DNA from: Conidiobolus incongruus B7586
Taxonomy: Eukaryota; Entomophthoromycota; Entomophthoromycetes; Entomophthorales; Conidiobolaceae
Length of the DNA stretch: 24,527 nucleotides
Direction of reading: 5' to 3'
Assembly (NCBI GenBank): GCA_000697335.1
Contig: JNEM01006452.1
Coordinates: 1 to 24,527 of the forward strand
Part shown: positions 1 through 10,759 of the stretch, piece by piece
Position numbering within the stretch: position 1 is the first letter of the stretch
Layout: each line of letters starts with the position of its first letter
Translations under genes and position numbers: made by a program
The notes under the pieces: generated by a model
Database searches by the model: none
What the model was told of the DNA's origin: nothing
The model's input: only the letters and a program-made list of their open reading frames with translations

Positions 1-2146
1 TAATAAATTAAAAAAAAATTTGTTAAAAAATATTAAACAAGGTTAATATATAAGAATAAAATATTCATATATTATGATAAATTTAAAAATATATTATTCA
101 TATAGTAATGAATACAGTATATATTAGTTATTCTTAAATATCACAGATAATATACTAGTACTAAAATTTAATATTCTGTATAATTATTCAATCACCGATA
201 GATTATTATATCAAAATTTATTAATTATAAATTTGAAAATATTGCCAAATGAGTAATATATAAAGTTAATATGAATTGGCAAAATGTATCAATCTTTTTT
301 AGTTTATGTAAATTATTATGAAAATCTAGTTTCTCTGCTTTAGAATAATTGAATACAATTGTATTAAATGATACACTCAAATTTTGTGGTTCATTATACT
401 TATAATTTAAAATATTATGCTTATTTTTTATTAATTTTATTAGAATTTGGATTTATTTGAGATAGGATATTATTTATAATTACTTATTATAAACTATAAT
501 TTCATTTTATAAATGAGATTAAAATAATATAGTTACGTTAGTAATATAAATTAAAAATATTTAATTTAATTGTTTAAAATATGTATTTGATAAATATATG
601 ATAATATATTTTTATTATTTAACTTTCTTTATAATTCAATAATATTATATTTTGATTATTATTTTTCAATGTTCACATATAATTTTCAATAATCGTCAAA
701 AATCAAGAAGAATAGGAATAATTCCGAATTTGTTCTGATTAACAAAGTATATGAGGTATGACAACATTATTTATTTCCATTATATTTATTTAATAGTTAG
801 TCGAATTTAAAAATATGTGTCAATACACCCAATTCAAATTCAGTTTTGTTTTCATAATTATAAAGTTTATATTAGCTTGTTGGACAATGAATTCGAAAGT
901 TTAAAATGATAAGATTATTTAAATTTTCTAGATAATATACAAATTTAGTTAAAGTTCCATTATCATTTCTTTATGACTTGTTAGCTATTATGTTTTATGA
1001 ATTTGAATTCATAACAATTATATTTTAGACCTAACACAATTGATTATGGGTATAATTCATACTTTTATTGATCAGTGTGTAAGCCAAAAATGTTAAAGCA
1101 TATAATATAACTTAACAATAATTTAGCAATACAAAAAACTCAACTTTGTAATATTTTAACAGTTTTCTTATAAGAATAAGAAATTAATATGAATTTTAAA
1201 TAAAACAAATTTAATTCCATTTATTGGAATATAAATGATATTTCTAATTTATGATCAATTATTATTATATCATAATCAAGCATGATTTCAATTTTAGCAA
1301 ATTTTATTAATTGAAATTTGACAAACCTTTATATCTATAGTGGAACATATTAATTTTAACATGATTTTATTTGCAATAAAAAAGATTATTAATTATTAGA
1401 TTCTACAAAAATAACAGTATTTTATAAGCCATATGACAAATCAACTTCTGAATGATTTGGATCAATTATTCTATAAACTAATTATCTTTTGACCAATGGT
1501 TTAATACCGCTCAAAGGAATTGGTTGGTTACCATTATGTATATCCGAATATCAAGAGTTTTTGAATAACCAAATATCTTAGAATAAAAGCTAATTGAGTA
1601 AATAAAATATTTTTGCTATAAATACTATTATTTGTCTTTTGAATGCTTATAATTAAAAGGTGGGAATAATCTCATACAAATTCATAGTGCAATTTGACTA
1701 TTACTTTATAATTTCAAATATTAAAATTACCTAATATATATTAATTAAACCCTAATATTCATATGGTAAGAAGTACTTGTTTTAATAGAACAAACATTCT
1801 TTGGTTAATAATTTTTATTTATTAATAGAATTTTCAGAATCAATTTGGCTTTTTAAAATATAAACCATTCGTAGGATAATTCATAATGGTTTGGATAAAA
1901 TGATTGAACCTCAAGATTGGTATATAATTAATAGTTTATTTATCCTGTTAATTCAAAAACCGTTCAAATGGCAAACATATATGAATCATTTGACAACAGG
2001 TAAATTCAATGTCTCTTAAATCAAAACGATGAAAATGATATATAAAAAAATTCTAATTATAATTCAAATCAAATTGTATTTTTGAATATTATTTATTGAA
2101 ATAAGTTAATTGATCTAGAAATTAAATTGAATTAATCCGTGACTTT
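1..2146. other. AT-rich intergenic DNA, no gene seen
   Basis: No open reading frame of useful length, tRNA, rRNA or clear repeat is visible on either strand. The stretch is dominated by A/T runs. It contains no exact ATC(A/T)GATAA site, unlike the upstream regions of the three intact genes. Its last 60 bases form the 3' flank of the transporter gene that ends at 2147. Confidence 0.7.
2092..2097 (-). terminator. Possible poly(A) signal of transporter 1
   Basis: AATAAA reads on the minus strand about 50 bases after the stop codon of the 2147-3829 gene, a normal place for a fungal polyadenylation signal. Such hexamers are common by chance in DNA this AT-rich, so this is a weak call. Confidence 0.3.
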
Positions 2147-3829
2147 TTATGCAGATTCCTTTTCACGAGATTCGGGTTGAGATTCAGCTTGTAGTTGTAT
2201 ATTTTGTTGACATTTATCCAAATCGATAGGTGGTAAAGTGAGAGCCATTGCGAAACAGACACAAGCTAAAACAGTACCAATGGTACACATGAGCCATTGA
2301 CTTTCACCTAAAGCGGTAATCCAATCTTCTTTGAATTCTAGAGGCAACTTAGCGAATTCTTTCACATCGGCAAGAAGGCTAGGAATCTGCTCGTGAAGAT
2401 GTTCGGGAAGATGATTCATTAAGTTCGTAGCTAAACTGGAGTTCCAAACTCTGCTACCAACGGCACTGGAAACAGCAGTGAAGACACTGGTTACAAGGGA
2501 ATCAATGGCAGAAATATTGGCAATATCGGCAAAGTCTACAGTGGTTTGGAGAACAACTAAACCAGCACAGGCAGCGACACCAGCTCCTAAACCAATAACA
2601 GCTTCACCAAAGACAACAAACCATTCAGGAGTGTGTGGATGACGGGAAGGAAGGGTAAGACCAATACCAACAGCGTTAATGACAAGGGAAACCCAAACAA
2701 TAGTGCGGGTATATTTAGCAAATCTCCTAAGCACAAAAGCACAGATGAAACCTGCAATATACCATGTAACACGGAAACCCAAGAAAATCTCAGCGACATG
2801 ATCAGCATCAATATCACGAGATAAAGACAAATATGGCTTCATATATTGCCAAGTGAGAGATGAGTCGAACATGAGGAAAGCGCGAACTAAAACCATAGTT
2901 ACAGCAGCTCGGTTTTTCAATAGTCTATAAGTAATAATAGCATGCTTAGTGTACTTAACTTCCCAAATTATGAATACAATAATGATGAGAGCACCGACAA
3001 TTTCCGGTACAAATATGGCTGGAGCAGCCCAGCCCTCTTGATAACGAACAACCCAAGTGAAGGGAATAAGGATACAAGCTAAACCCGAGGTTAGTAATAT
3101 AATACCGATCCAGTCGACTTTCTTAAGGGAAGAAGCTTGATAGTTAAAATTGGGTAACAAACGCTGAGCTCTGCGTTGTAAACGAAATAAACCGAGCAAG
3201 ATAGGAGCACCAGTAATAGCAGTTAAGATGGCTTGACTGTTAAAGATCCAACGCCACTTTTGATCTGTTTGGGTAGCAGAAATAACTGGAAGAGAGAGTC
3301 CAAGCGCGAGAGCACTGGGTAGCCAGTTTAAAATGAAACCAAAACCACGATTTCTAGGAGTAAGAAAATCGGCTAAAATAATAGGAATAAGGAGAGTACG
3401 TCCATTTTCTCCAAGTGTGGAAATGATGCTACCAGCACTGTATGAGCCGAAGTTAGCGGCAGTACCACAAATAGCTAAACCGATAATGCTAATCAATAAA
3501 CTGAATGACAGGATAAGACCACGACCATATACATCAGATAAAGCAGCGAAGAGAGGAACAAATAAAATGCTTAAAAGATTATTGAGAACATCGATGGACG
3601 GACTAATATCAAAGGATACCATAGAAGAAGAAATAATATGATCAATTTGGAAGGAGGCTCCAGAAAGGATGGCAACTGTCAATCCGAGTAACAAAACACC
3701 AATATAGATGGTCCAGTTATCTACGTTGTTACGAATTTGAGCCATTTTCAAGACAATATTATCATTGGATTCATTATTCTGAGAATATGGGGGAGCTGGC
3801 TCACCAGCTTCGCGTTTGACGTCGCTCAT
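2147..3829 (-). CDS. Siderophore-iron transporter-like MFS protein (transporter 1)
   Basis: This is a predicted 560-residue membrane importer of the fungal siderophore-iron transporter (SIT/ARN) family, which takes up ferric siderophores by proton symport. About 14 hydrophobic segments run from residue 40 to 533. The loop after segment 2 has SDVYGRG (98-104), the loop after segment 4 has PRNRGFGF (158-165), and residues 458-511 form the long loop before the last segment that is typical of SIT proteins. The 377-427 stretch, with RHPHT at 396-400, matches the SIT layout of segments 11 and 12. The open frame continues upstream to an ATG at 3943. I chose the ATG at 3829 because it gives the same length as both paralogues, has A at -3, and lies 42 bases below a TATA box that a longer protein would overrun. 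No intron is needed. It is the closest relative of the pseudogene at 8566-10218. The substrate cannot be told from sequence; another MFS drug or chelate transporter is the alternative. Confidence 0.85.
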   Translation of the reverse strand: MSDVKREAGEPAPPYSQNNESNDNIVLKMAQIRNNVDNWTIYIGVLLLGLTVAILSGASFQIDHIISSSMVSFDISPSIDVLNNLLSILFVPLFAALSDVYGRGLILSFSLLISIIGLAICGTAANFGSYSAGSIISTLGENGRTLLIPIILADFLTPRNRGFGFILNWLPSALALGLSLPVISATQTDQKWRWIFNSQAILTAITGAPILLGLFRLQRRAQRLLPNFNYQASSLKKVDWIGIILLTSGLACILIPFTWVVRYQEGWAAPAIFVPEIVGALIIIVFIIWEVKYTKHAIITYRLLKNRAAVTMVLVRAFLMFDSSLTWQYMKPYLSLSRDIDADHVAEIFLGFRVTWYIAGFICAFVLRRFAKYTRTIVWVSLVINAVGIGLTLPSRHPHTPEWFVVFGEAVIGLGAGVAACAGLVVLQTTVDFADIANISAIDSLVTSVFTAVSSAVGSRVWNSSLATNLMNHLPEHLHEQIPSLLADVKEFAKLPLEFKEDWITALGESQWLMCTIGTVLACVCFAMALTLPPIDLDKCQQNIQLQAESQPESREKESA

Positions 3830-3870
3830 TTTTGAAAAAGTTGAAATTATTCCAATTACCTTCCGTTTTC

Positions 3871-3878
3871 TATTTATA
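3871..3878 (-). promoter_or_regulatory. TATA box of transporter 1
   Basis: TATAAATA on the coding strand begins 42 bases upstream of the chosen ATG. Transporter 2 has the identical octamer at the identical distance, and transporter 3 has TATAAAAA at -41. The shared position supports both the TATA call and the chosen start codons. Confidence 0.7.
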
Positions 3879-3900
3879 TCAGGTTTTATAATTGTTATTA

Positions 3901-3909
3901 TTATCAGAT
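3901..3909 (-). promoter_or_regulatory. GATA-type iron-response site, promoter-proximal (transporter 1)
   Basis: Exact ATCTGATAA on the coding strand, preceded by G, so it matches the fuller (G/A)ATC(T/A)GATAA consensus of fungal iron-sensing GATA repressors. It sits 22 bases upstream of the TATA box. That the protein bound here is SREA/Sre1/Fep1-like is inferred from the motif and the gene type. Confidence 0.65.
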
Positions 3910-4067
3910 CATTTAATAAATTATTAAATATAGGATCCTCCAATTAACCTGATTCTAGCCCAACATAGTACTTAATTTTCACTTTTAACAATATAATTTA
4001 ATCCACAACTTTTGTCATACTTCAATTTTAGAGTTAACACAAACCAATCAATACTCTATACATTCTC

Positions 4068-4105
4068 ATCAGATAATCCCCATTCTTTTTAAATTTATCT
4101 GATAT
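4068..4105. promoter_or_regulatory. Pair of GATA-type sites upstream of transporter 1
   Basis: ATCAGATAA is exact at 4068-4076. ATCTGATAT, one mismatch from consensus, follows at 4097-4105. The pair lies about 240-275 bases upstream of the ATG. Paired GATA sites are common in promoters controlled by SREA/Fep1-type repressors. Confidence 0.55.
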
Positions 4106-6235
4106 TTTTTTTTATTAAACTAAAAAAATATTTCCAGAAAATGCTTATTATGGTAAGTGGGTGGATATGTTTATGACTTAAATTTCACAAAGATTTTAAT
4201 GAGTCAGAAAATGTACTTGTAATACTATACATTCAATAATGCCATTCTTATTAAGTATACTATGATATGACAAAAGAGATACTAAGTAATTAATACTCAA
4301 TATGTCAACATAAACTTATCACAAATAAATTTTTTTAATATTTAAATACAAATAAATTAATTATATTTATTAATTTTTTATGAACATTTTTCTTATTCAT
4401 TAACCTAATTCTATATAAATACTATACTTGTTTGATTAATTTTGTATCTTGATATCAGTTAAAATTTTAGTTTATTTTTTTAGAGTGGATTTAAGTAACC
4501 GTAAATATCCGTATTAGTCAACCTGAACAAATTAAAATTTAATTGATGAGTAAATAAAATTTCAAATTTAAAAAGAATTAAAGGTTAAGTAATTTATTTT
4601 ATATTTTATTCATAATTTTATCTGAAAAATAATATTAATGTTTCCTAGTGTGCGAGTTAATTGAGTGATTAATATAATATTAAAATTAAATTAATTCAAA
4701 TCTAATATACTAATTATTTCAATTAAATATATTAAAATACTAATACAATTAAAATCTTCAACATTGCTCCATAAGTCCCAAAGGAGACTCTAAAATTATC
4801 AAATTTTCACTCTTTAAAAATTTACACAATTGATGTTTTATTGAGTTAGATAGTGAGTTTTTATATTTTATATCGGACTTTAAGATGATAAGATATTAAG
4901 ATCTATCAGTAGTTAATTATACTTGATATATCAAGATGTTATCAAAAATAAATAAAACTGGCAAATTTGTACTTTAAGACTATGGGCATTTTTACTATTC
5001 CGTCTATTAAGTGGATAGACTTAACTGTTCAGATTATTAAACTATGATTTTGTTTATAATTCAATAATTGAAGATTTGATATCATAATCTTACAAAACCT
5101 TAGTATATATTTTGTTTAATGAAAAAGTGGAACAATTATCAAATTATTTAACCTATTAGACGACAAAAATAATTTTTGTTCCTCTTTTTTTACTAGAAAT
5201 TATGCAAAATAAATATTTGATTAATCTTATTAATAATACTGTGATGCTTATTATAATATATAAAATAAATAATAAAATATAAAACCTTGCTCAAGTTATT
5301 TAGTTATATACAACAAAGTCCACAGCGAGGCAAAATATATCCATTACAAACTTACCATATTTTATATATTATTATAGCCATATATACGAATATTCACTAC
5401 AATGAAAGTTCTGCTTAAATCCACAGGTTCCATTTAATAGTTGATTGTTTATAATTTGCTTGAATTTTAATGACAGTTGAATTAATAATTTAATAATATT
5501 TATGATTTAATCAATTAAAGTGTTGTTTATAGTATTTATTTTTATGTATTTAGTTCAATATATATTATTCAGTTTTAAACCTCAATCACTGTTGACTTTT
5601 TAAGTCGAGTCCTGGCTGGAGGAGCTTATGGATATTATTAATCTCTGAGTTACAGTCAAAATAAATTAATTAGACAAAATCCATAGAATTAGTAACAAAT
5701 AAAATTAAATAAGCAAATCTTTAATAGTAAAATACTAAAATAACTGTTTAACTAAATTTTTCGCCAATAGCTTGACAATCATTTTATAATTTTCTAAATA
5801 TAGTATTTTTTTCACTCTTCAAAATATTTTTCAATCGATAGATTTCACTCTTACATAAATAATCTCAGTTTGTAAGAATTTTCTAGTGAATGTATCACAT
5901 TAATTAGCCAATTAAATTGTATGAATTTTGAAATGTTCCATCAAAGTTGAAATTGGATAGGTTGGGATTTTGATATTGCAGGAGGAGTCAGATTATTAAC
6001 CAAATCATTTTCAAATAATATATTTTAATTTTAAAGTGATTTAAAAATATTTTCCATTGAGTAATTATATACTATTTGTAGAGTATAAAGAATGTTACTT
6101 TCACTCTTGTATTATTAATACTGATACATTCATTTCTATTAGAAAATAAATGAAAATTTTCTCATATTTAGTATTTACCAAAATTCCCAATTTATTTCGC
6201 TAGTGTAGTAAAAAATTTATGAAAAATTCTACGAA

Positions 6236-6244
6236 TTATCAGAT
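6236..6244 (-). promoter_or_regulatory. Orphan GATA-type site
   Basis: Exact TTATCAGAT on the plus strand, which is GATCTGATAA on the minus strand including the preceding G. It is about 2.4 kb upstream of transporter 1, with no nearer gene, so it may be chance, a distal element or a relic. Confidence 0.35.
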
Positions 6245-6609
6245 CAATATTTCTCAATGGTTGGAATTATATTAATTTGATTGGATATTCGCTACTAACT
6301 CTGTCATTTGTGCATGGATACCGAAATATTCCAATTTTCAATTTGGATTGTAAATTTTTAAACAATTTTTAGACTACAGGATTAAGTTGTACAAGATATT
6401 CTATATTTGATTGTTTTATTATTTAGTGAAAAATATATCAAAATAGGTATATTAGTTATATTTTTTTAAAAATTTATAAAATTATCAATTGAACAATTAT
6501 TAATATTTCAATATTCAATTAATTTTAACTACTTAAATCCCGACTAGAATGACATATCATATGAAAATAAATTGTTCATTGAATTCAATCCATATTTTAT
6601 CCATTCAAC

Positions 6610-6650
6610 ATCTGATAAAACCTCTAATCAACACAAAACAGTTATCTGAT
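6610..6650. promoter_or_regulatory. Orphan pair of GATA-type sites
   Basis: Exact ATCTGATAA at 6610-6618 and exact TTATCTGAT (ATCAGATAA on the minus strand) at 6642-6650. The 32-base offset is close to the 29-base offset of the pair at 4068-4105, and a short T-rich run follows both pairs. No reading frame begins nearby. Confidence 0.4.
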
Positions 6651-7094
6651 ATTTTGTAACTATCAAGCTGTTAACCAATTTAAGTTTATCAAGATGAATT
6701 TCTAGTTATCGGCTATTTCTTCAGATTAATTAGGTTCAATTGTTCCATCAATATAACACCTTGTCAGTTACTTTATATCATCTGAATCTTACATCATATT
6801 CCATAATTGGATCTTTTATTTTGAAGTTTTTTAAAATTATTTGTGGGTACTAATATTAATTATTAATATTTACTTTTACTTGAAAACATCAGGAAATAAG
6901 CGATTTATTAAAAAAATATATCTAATACTCAAACACAGTATCATAATTTTAGAGATTATGAGAAACTCTCAAAAATTGTAAAATTTAATTAACTATAATT
7001 GGTATTATATATGACTATTTTTGTTTAATAGTCATTTTATTAAACTTGTAAATATTGTAGAAAATGTAATTTAATAATATTATTTGATATTTTG

Positions 7095-7100
<6 letters not shown>

Positions 7101-7138
<38 letters not shown>
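7101..7138. repeat. (AT)n microsatellite
   Basis: An uninterrupted AT dinucleotide tract of about 38 bases, in a spacer that is otherwise low in complexity. It is likely to vary in length between strains. Confidence 0.9.
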
Positions 7139-7140
<2 letters not shown>

Positions 7141-8565
7141 AATTATTATTAATTTTGATCCAATTTTTTAACTAATAAAATTATTTTTCCAAAATAACAT
7201 AATATATACTCATTATTCACAAAAGTGAATTGTATAAATCGTGAGTTAATAAATTGTCAAAATTCTATATAGTTAGAAAGGTTATTATTTGAACAAATAG
7301 AATTATTAAATATGTTTCAAATTTATTATATTTTTATTCTTTGTATTTTAATAAGTATCAAGTTTAGCTATAAAAATCTGAGATATGATTATCTAAAGGC
7401 TAAACAATTTTGTGATTAGCTATATAGTATATCGTTTAAGCATAGTGTAATGATTATTATATATTTCATATTATATTTTAATTTAATTTAATAAATTATT
7501 AATATATAATTTTATAGCATATAATAATATATTAAATTATTTATAAATTATATCTATTATAGAAATTTTAAAAATATACTCTCAATATTCAATTTAAATA
7601 ATATATTTTGAATTAATTTAAATTAATATTCAATTGAAAAACAAATATATTTAAAATTTTAAATTAAAAATATTGAATATTTAAATTCTATTGAAATATA
7701 AAAAGAATTATTTAAAATAATTTTAGGTTATATTATGCTTATCATTCATAATTTTTTGAAAATTATATAAACAGTATATTATATATGGTTTGATAATAAT
7801 TCAAAATTTTTTTCTTAATTATAAATTTAATATGATTATTTTTATATAGGTCTTGAAATATTAATTATATTAACTAAGAAATTAAATACAAGTTATTGGA
7901 AGATATAATTAAATTCTATAAAGGAATTTAATAAAGTATCTATATCAATCCTTAATAAATTTGATATTAATATTTATTGAAAAGCAGTGAAACGTTAATA
8001 TCTTTATAGCACGCCATAATATTGTAAAAATATTATTAATTCACATTTTATCAAATAAATAATATCATAAATATATATTTATATAACTATTTATATTAAT
8101 TCAATAATTTTTATTAAAAATTATAATTAATCATCATTAGATAATTAATTAAAATAATAAAATATATAATTTAATAATTATAAATTTATACTTTTTTTTC
8201 ATTTTTATTATAATAATTAAAAAGTATTAATTATAAAATAAAGGGTTATAAATTATTCAAAATAATATTATTATATATATAAATTATATATTTGCTAAAT
8301 ATATTAATATTTTATTAGTAAATAAATTAATTATTTTATCTTAAATTCCTTATATTGTAAAAATCTTATTTTTAGAATAAATAATAAGAAATGTATTAAT
8401 TGTATTTCATTATAATATAATAATAAATATATAAATTATAAAACCTAAAATAATTTGATGTTGATTTTATAGTATAAAATAGAATCCTATTTGATACCTG
8501 ATAATATTATCTAAATAAATTATATATAGTTGGGTATAAATAAGTTATTTTATAAGTAAAAAAAA

Positions 8566-10218
8566 TTAATTCGCGACTTTTTTCTTATATTCAGTTTGGC
8601 TAGATGGCTCAATGTTTTGTTGGCTTTTTTTCCGAATCAACACTGGGGAAAATAGTGTCAAGGTTAATCATTCACAAGCCGACACAGTTGGAATGATGCA
8701 CTTAGGTCATTGAATATCACCTAAAGCTGTCATTTAATTCTCCTTGACCTCTACGGGTAATGCAATTAATTTACTGGTATCAGCAATAAGTTCGGGGATT
8801 TTATTGTGGAATTGCTTGGGAAGTTCTTTAGATAAATTTTTGGTCAAACTGACTTTCTACATGTTGTTACCAACGGCACGGGCAATAGCAGGGAAGATAC
8901 TGATCATAAGGGCGTCAATAATTGAGATATTTGCAATGTCAGCAAAGTCTACGGTGGTTTGGAAAACAACTAAACCAGAACTAGAACCAGTCAAAGCCTC
9001 AACAAAAACTACAACTTTTTCAGCAGTGTGTGGGTGACGAGATGGAAAAGCCCAAGACGCAAAACATTAACTATGATGGAAATTCACGCAATGTTTCTAG
9101 TACTATTGTTGGAATTTCTTAGTACTAAGGCACATAAGAAATCCAAGACGCACCATGTGACACAATAACACAAATTGATCTAAGCTACATGGCCAGCATC
9201 AATTTCACGAAATAAAAACAAGTATGGGGTGATATATTGTCAAATGTGACTTGAATCAAATATTAAGAATGTACGGACAATAATCATGATCACTGCTGGT
9301 CTATTGCGCAAGAATTTACAACTAACAGAATGATATCTGATATATTTAACCTCCCATAATACAAATCTTAGAAGAATAAGAATACCGAAAATAGTAGAAA
9401 AAAATAGCAGGGAGATCCCAGCCATCTTTTTGACGAACAACAAAATTGAGGGGAATAATAAGGATACAACCTAAACCCGAGGTTAGCAATATAATACCAA
9501 TCCAGTTGACTTTACAAAGAGATGAAGCCTGATAATTGAATTGGGCTAATAAGCGCTGAGTCCTACATTGCAAAAGGAATAAACCTAAGAGAATAGGAGC
9601 ACCGATATCAGTAATAAAAATAACTTGACCATTATACATTCAGTGCCACTTGTCATCATCTTGGAAAACAGTGATAACTGTGATACCAACATCGAGAATA
9701 ACATCACTAGGCAATTAAGCTGAAATAAAACCAAGACCACGATTTTTAGAGGCAAGGAAATCGGCTAAAATAATAGGAACAAAGAGAGCACGATCAGTTT
9801 CACAAAGAACTGCAATGATATTGCCGGCACTGTATACACAGAAATTGGCAGTATTTCTAATAATAGCTGAACCAATAGTATTAATAGTCAAACAAGCTGT
9901 AAGGATAAGGCCACGTCCATAAGCATCAGACAAAGTAGCAACAAGAGGAACGAAAAGAATGCCTAAGAGAGTGTTGACAACGTCAGTAGCTGCAACAATA
10001 TTAAAAGATTGGAAGCTCGATTTGACGACGAAGCTTAATCTAGATTGAGCATTAACAAAGATGGCAATTGTTAAACCGAGCAATAGAACACCGATATAAA
10101 TAGTTGAATTATCGACATAATTACGAATTTGAGACATTTTCGATATAATTTTATTATTGGAATCAAATTCTGAATAAATAGGAATTGGTTCCCAAATTGT
10201 GTATCTATCGCCATTCAC
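8566..10218 (-). pseudogene. Broken siderophore-transporter-like MFS gene, closest to transporter 1
   Basis: The whole length aligns with transporter 1, from an N-tail ending SKMSQIRN to a C-tail with QQNIEP. Identity is about 60% over the first membrane domain (counted by hand over about 126 residues). The initiator position now reads GTG. In-frame stops lie at 9715-9717, 9640-9642, 9240-9242, 9180-9182, 9084-9086, 8857-8859, 8734-8736, 8707-8709 and 8668-8670. Frame changes occur near 9400, near 9050 and between about 8668 and 8630. About six residues are also missing, in frame, from the segment equivalent to residues 411-425 of transporter 1. Seven of the nine stops replace a tryptophan. 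The SDAYGRG, VDFADIANIS and RHPHT motifs remain readable, so the loss is not ancient relative to the duplication. Four fragments of 67 to 167 residues survive as open frames; none covers a complete transporter. Confidence 0.93.
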
Positions 10219-10460
10219 ATTAATAAAAATTAATTAGAAACACTTATAAGCATCTATTTATATTAATCCAAATCACTAAAGCTAAAAAAATAAAATATCT
10301 TTCACTTGAAAATATTATTATTCAATGGATCTGTATTAATCATCAATGAATAAATATCATATTTTTCATATTTCCAACTTTTTTTGGTCATACTCCAAAT
10401 TAAAAAATAATCTAAAATAAATTAACTTTTGTATTACTAACATATGATAATAATGTGTAT
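10219..10460 (-). promoter_or_regulatory. Decayed promoter homologous to the transporter 1 promoter
   Basis: By eye it aligns with 3830-4080. The TATA octamers match, and a stretch around 10377-10400 (with GGTCATACTCCAA) matches one around 4007-4025 (with GTCATACTTCAA). Where transporter 1 has ATCAGATAA at 4068, this copy has ATATGATAA near 10442. Where transporter 1 has TTATCAGAT at 3901, this copy has a sequence ending CAATGGATC near 10323-10331. Neither is now an exact site. Confidence 0.5.
10255..10262 (-). promoter_or_regulatory. Relic TATA box of the pseudogene
   Basis: TATAAATA on the coding strand about 37 bases upstream of the pseudogene's original start area, matching the octamer of transporters 1 and 2. 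It survives although the gene is dead, while the neighbouring GATA-type sites do not. Confidence 0.5.
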
Positions 10461-10759
10461 TAACATTATTTCCTGTTATATATTCTATTAAATTATAATA
10501 TCTATTTTTAATTTAGAAATTTGAGATAAAAAATTTATTAATATATGATTTTAAAAAATAAACAAATGTATTACAATACATTCTCTTTGATATCTTTTAA
10601 AGTTAAATTCTTTTTAATTACCGAGAATAATTTGTGCAATATATTAGATTAGAATATAATTTACATTTGCAAAAATAATTATTTAAAGCTAATATTGTGG
10701 TTTTCCTATATTGAATACTAAATCATTTAATTCTTTATAAAAAATTTTTAGAATAACTT

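Larger units (their letters stand above)
4110..8565. other. AT-rich spacer between transporter 1 and the pseudogene
   Basis: No gene is supported on either strand. Two things stand out: an orphan group of exact GATA-type sites (6236, 6610, 6642) and a dinucleotide repeat (7101-7138). A somewhat GC-richer island lies near 5595-5660, but it has no reading frame or RNA fold that I recognise. From about 7000 to 8560 the DNA is almost only A and T, with short homopolymer runs. Confidence 0.65.

Noticed and set aside
3533-3541. An exact ATCAGATAA inside transporter 1
   Set aside because: It is explained by coding: the complementary strand encodes the conserved LSD of the SDVYGRG motif, and the paralogues do not keep the DNA sequence.
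3830-3943. An N-terminal extension of transporter 1 to the ATG at 3943
   Set aside because: The extra 38 residues are encoded by AT-rich DNA that contains the TATA box and the proximal GATA site, and neither paralogue has such an extension.
4741-4800. A GC-richer patch with weak resemblance to the transporter C-terminal coding region
   Set aside because: The match is a few short words with no extended alignment in any frame.
5595-5660. A GC-richer island as a tRNA or other structured RNA
   Set aside because: I could not find the arm pairings or conserved loop bases of a tRNA, nor any other known RNA family.
8744-9037. A plus-strand 97-codon frame, and similar plus-strand frames over the three intact genes
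   Set aside because: They are antisense shadows of transporter coding sequence, with no resemblance to known proteins and no conserved start.
8566-10218. A live gene using TGA as tryptophan
   Set aside because: Four TGA codons sit at Trp positions, but TAA and TAG also do, three frame changes are present, and the intact paralogues use TGG and end with TAA.
9240-10218. Separate small genes at 9240-9443, 9346-9639 and 9715-10218
   Set aside because: They are successive pieces of the same decayed transporter and align end to end with transporter 1.
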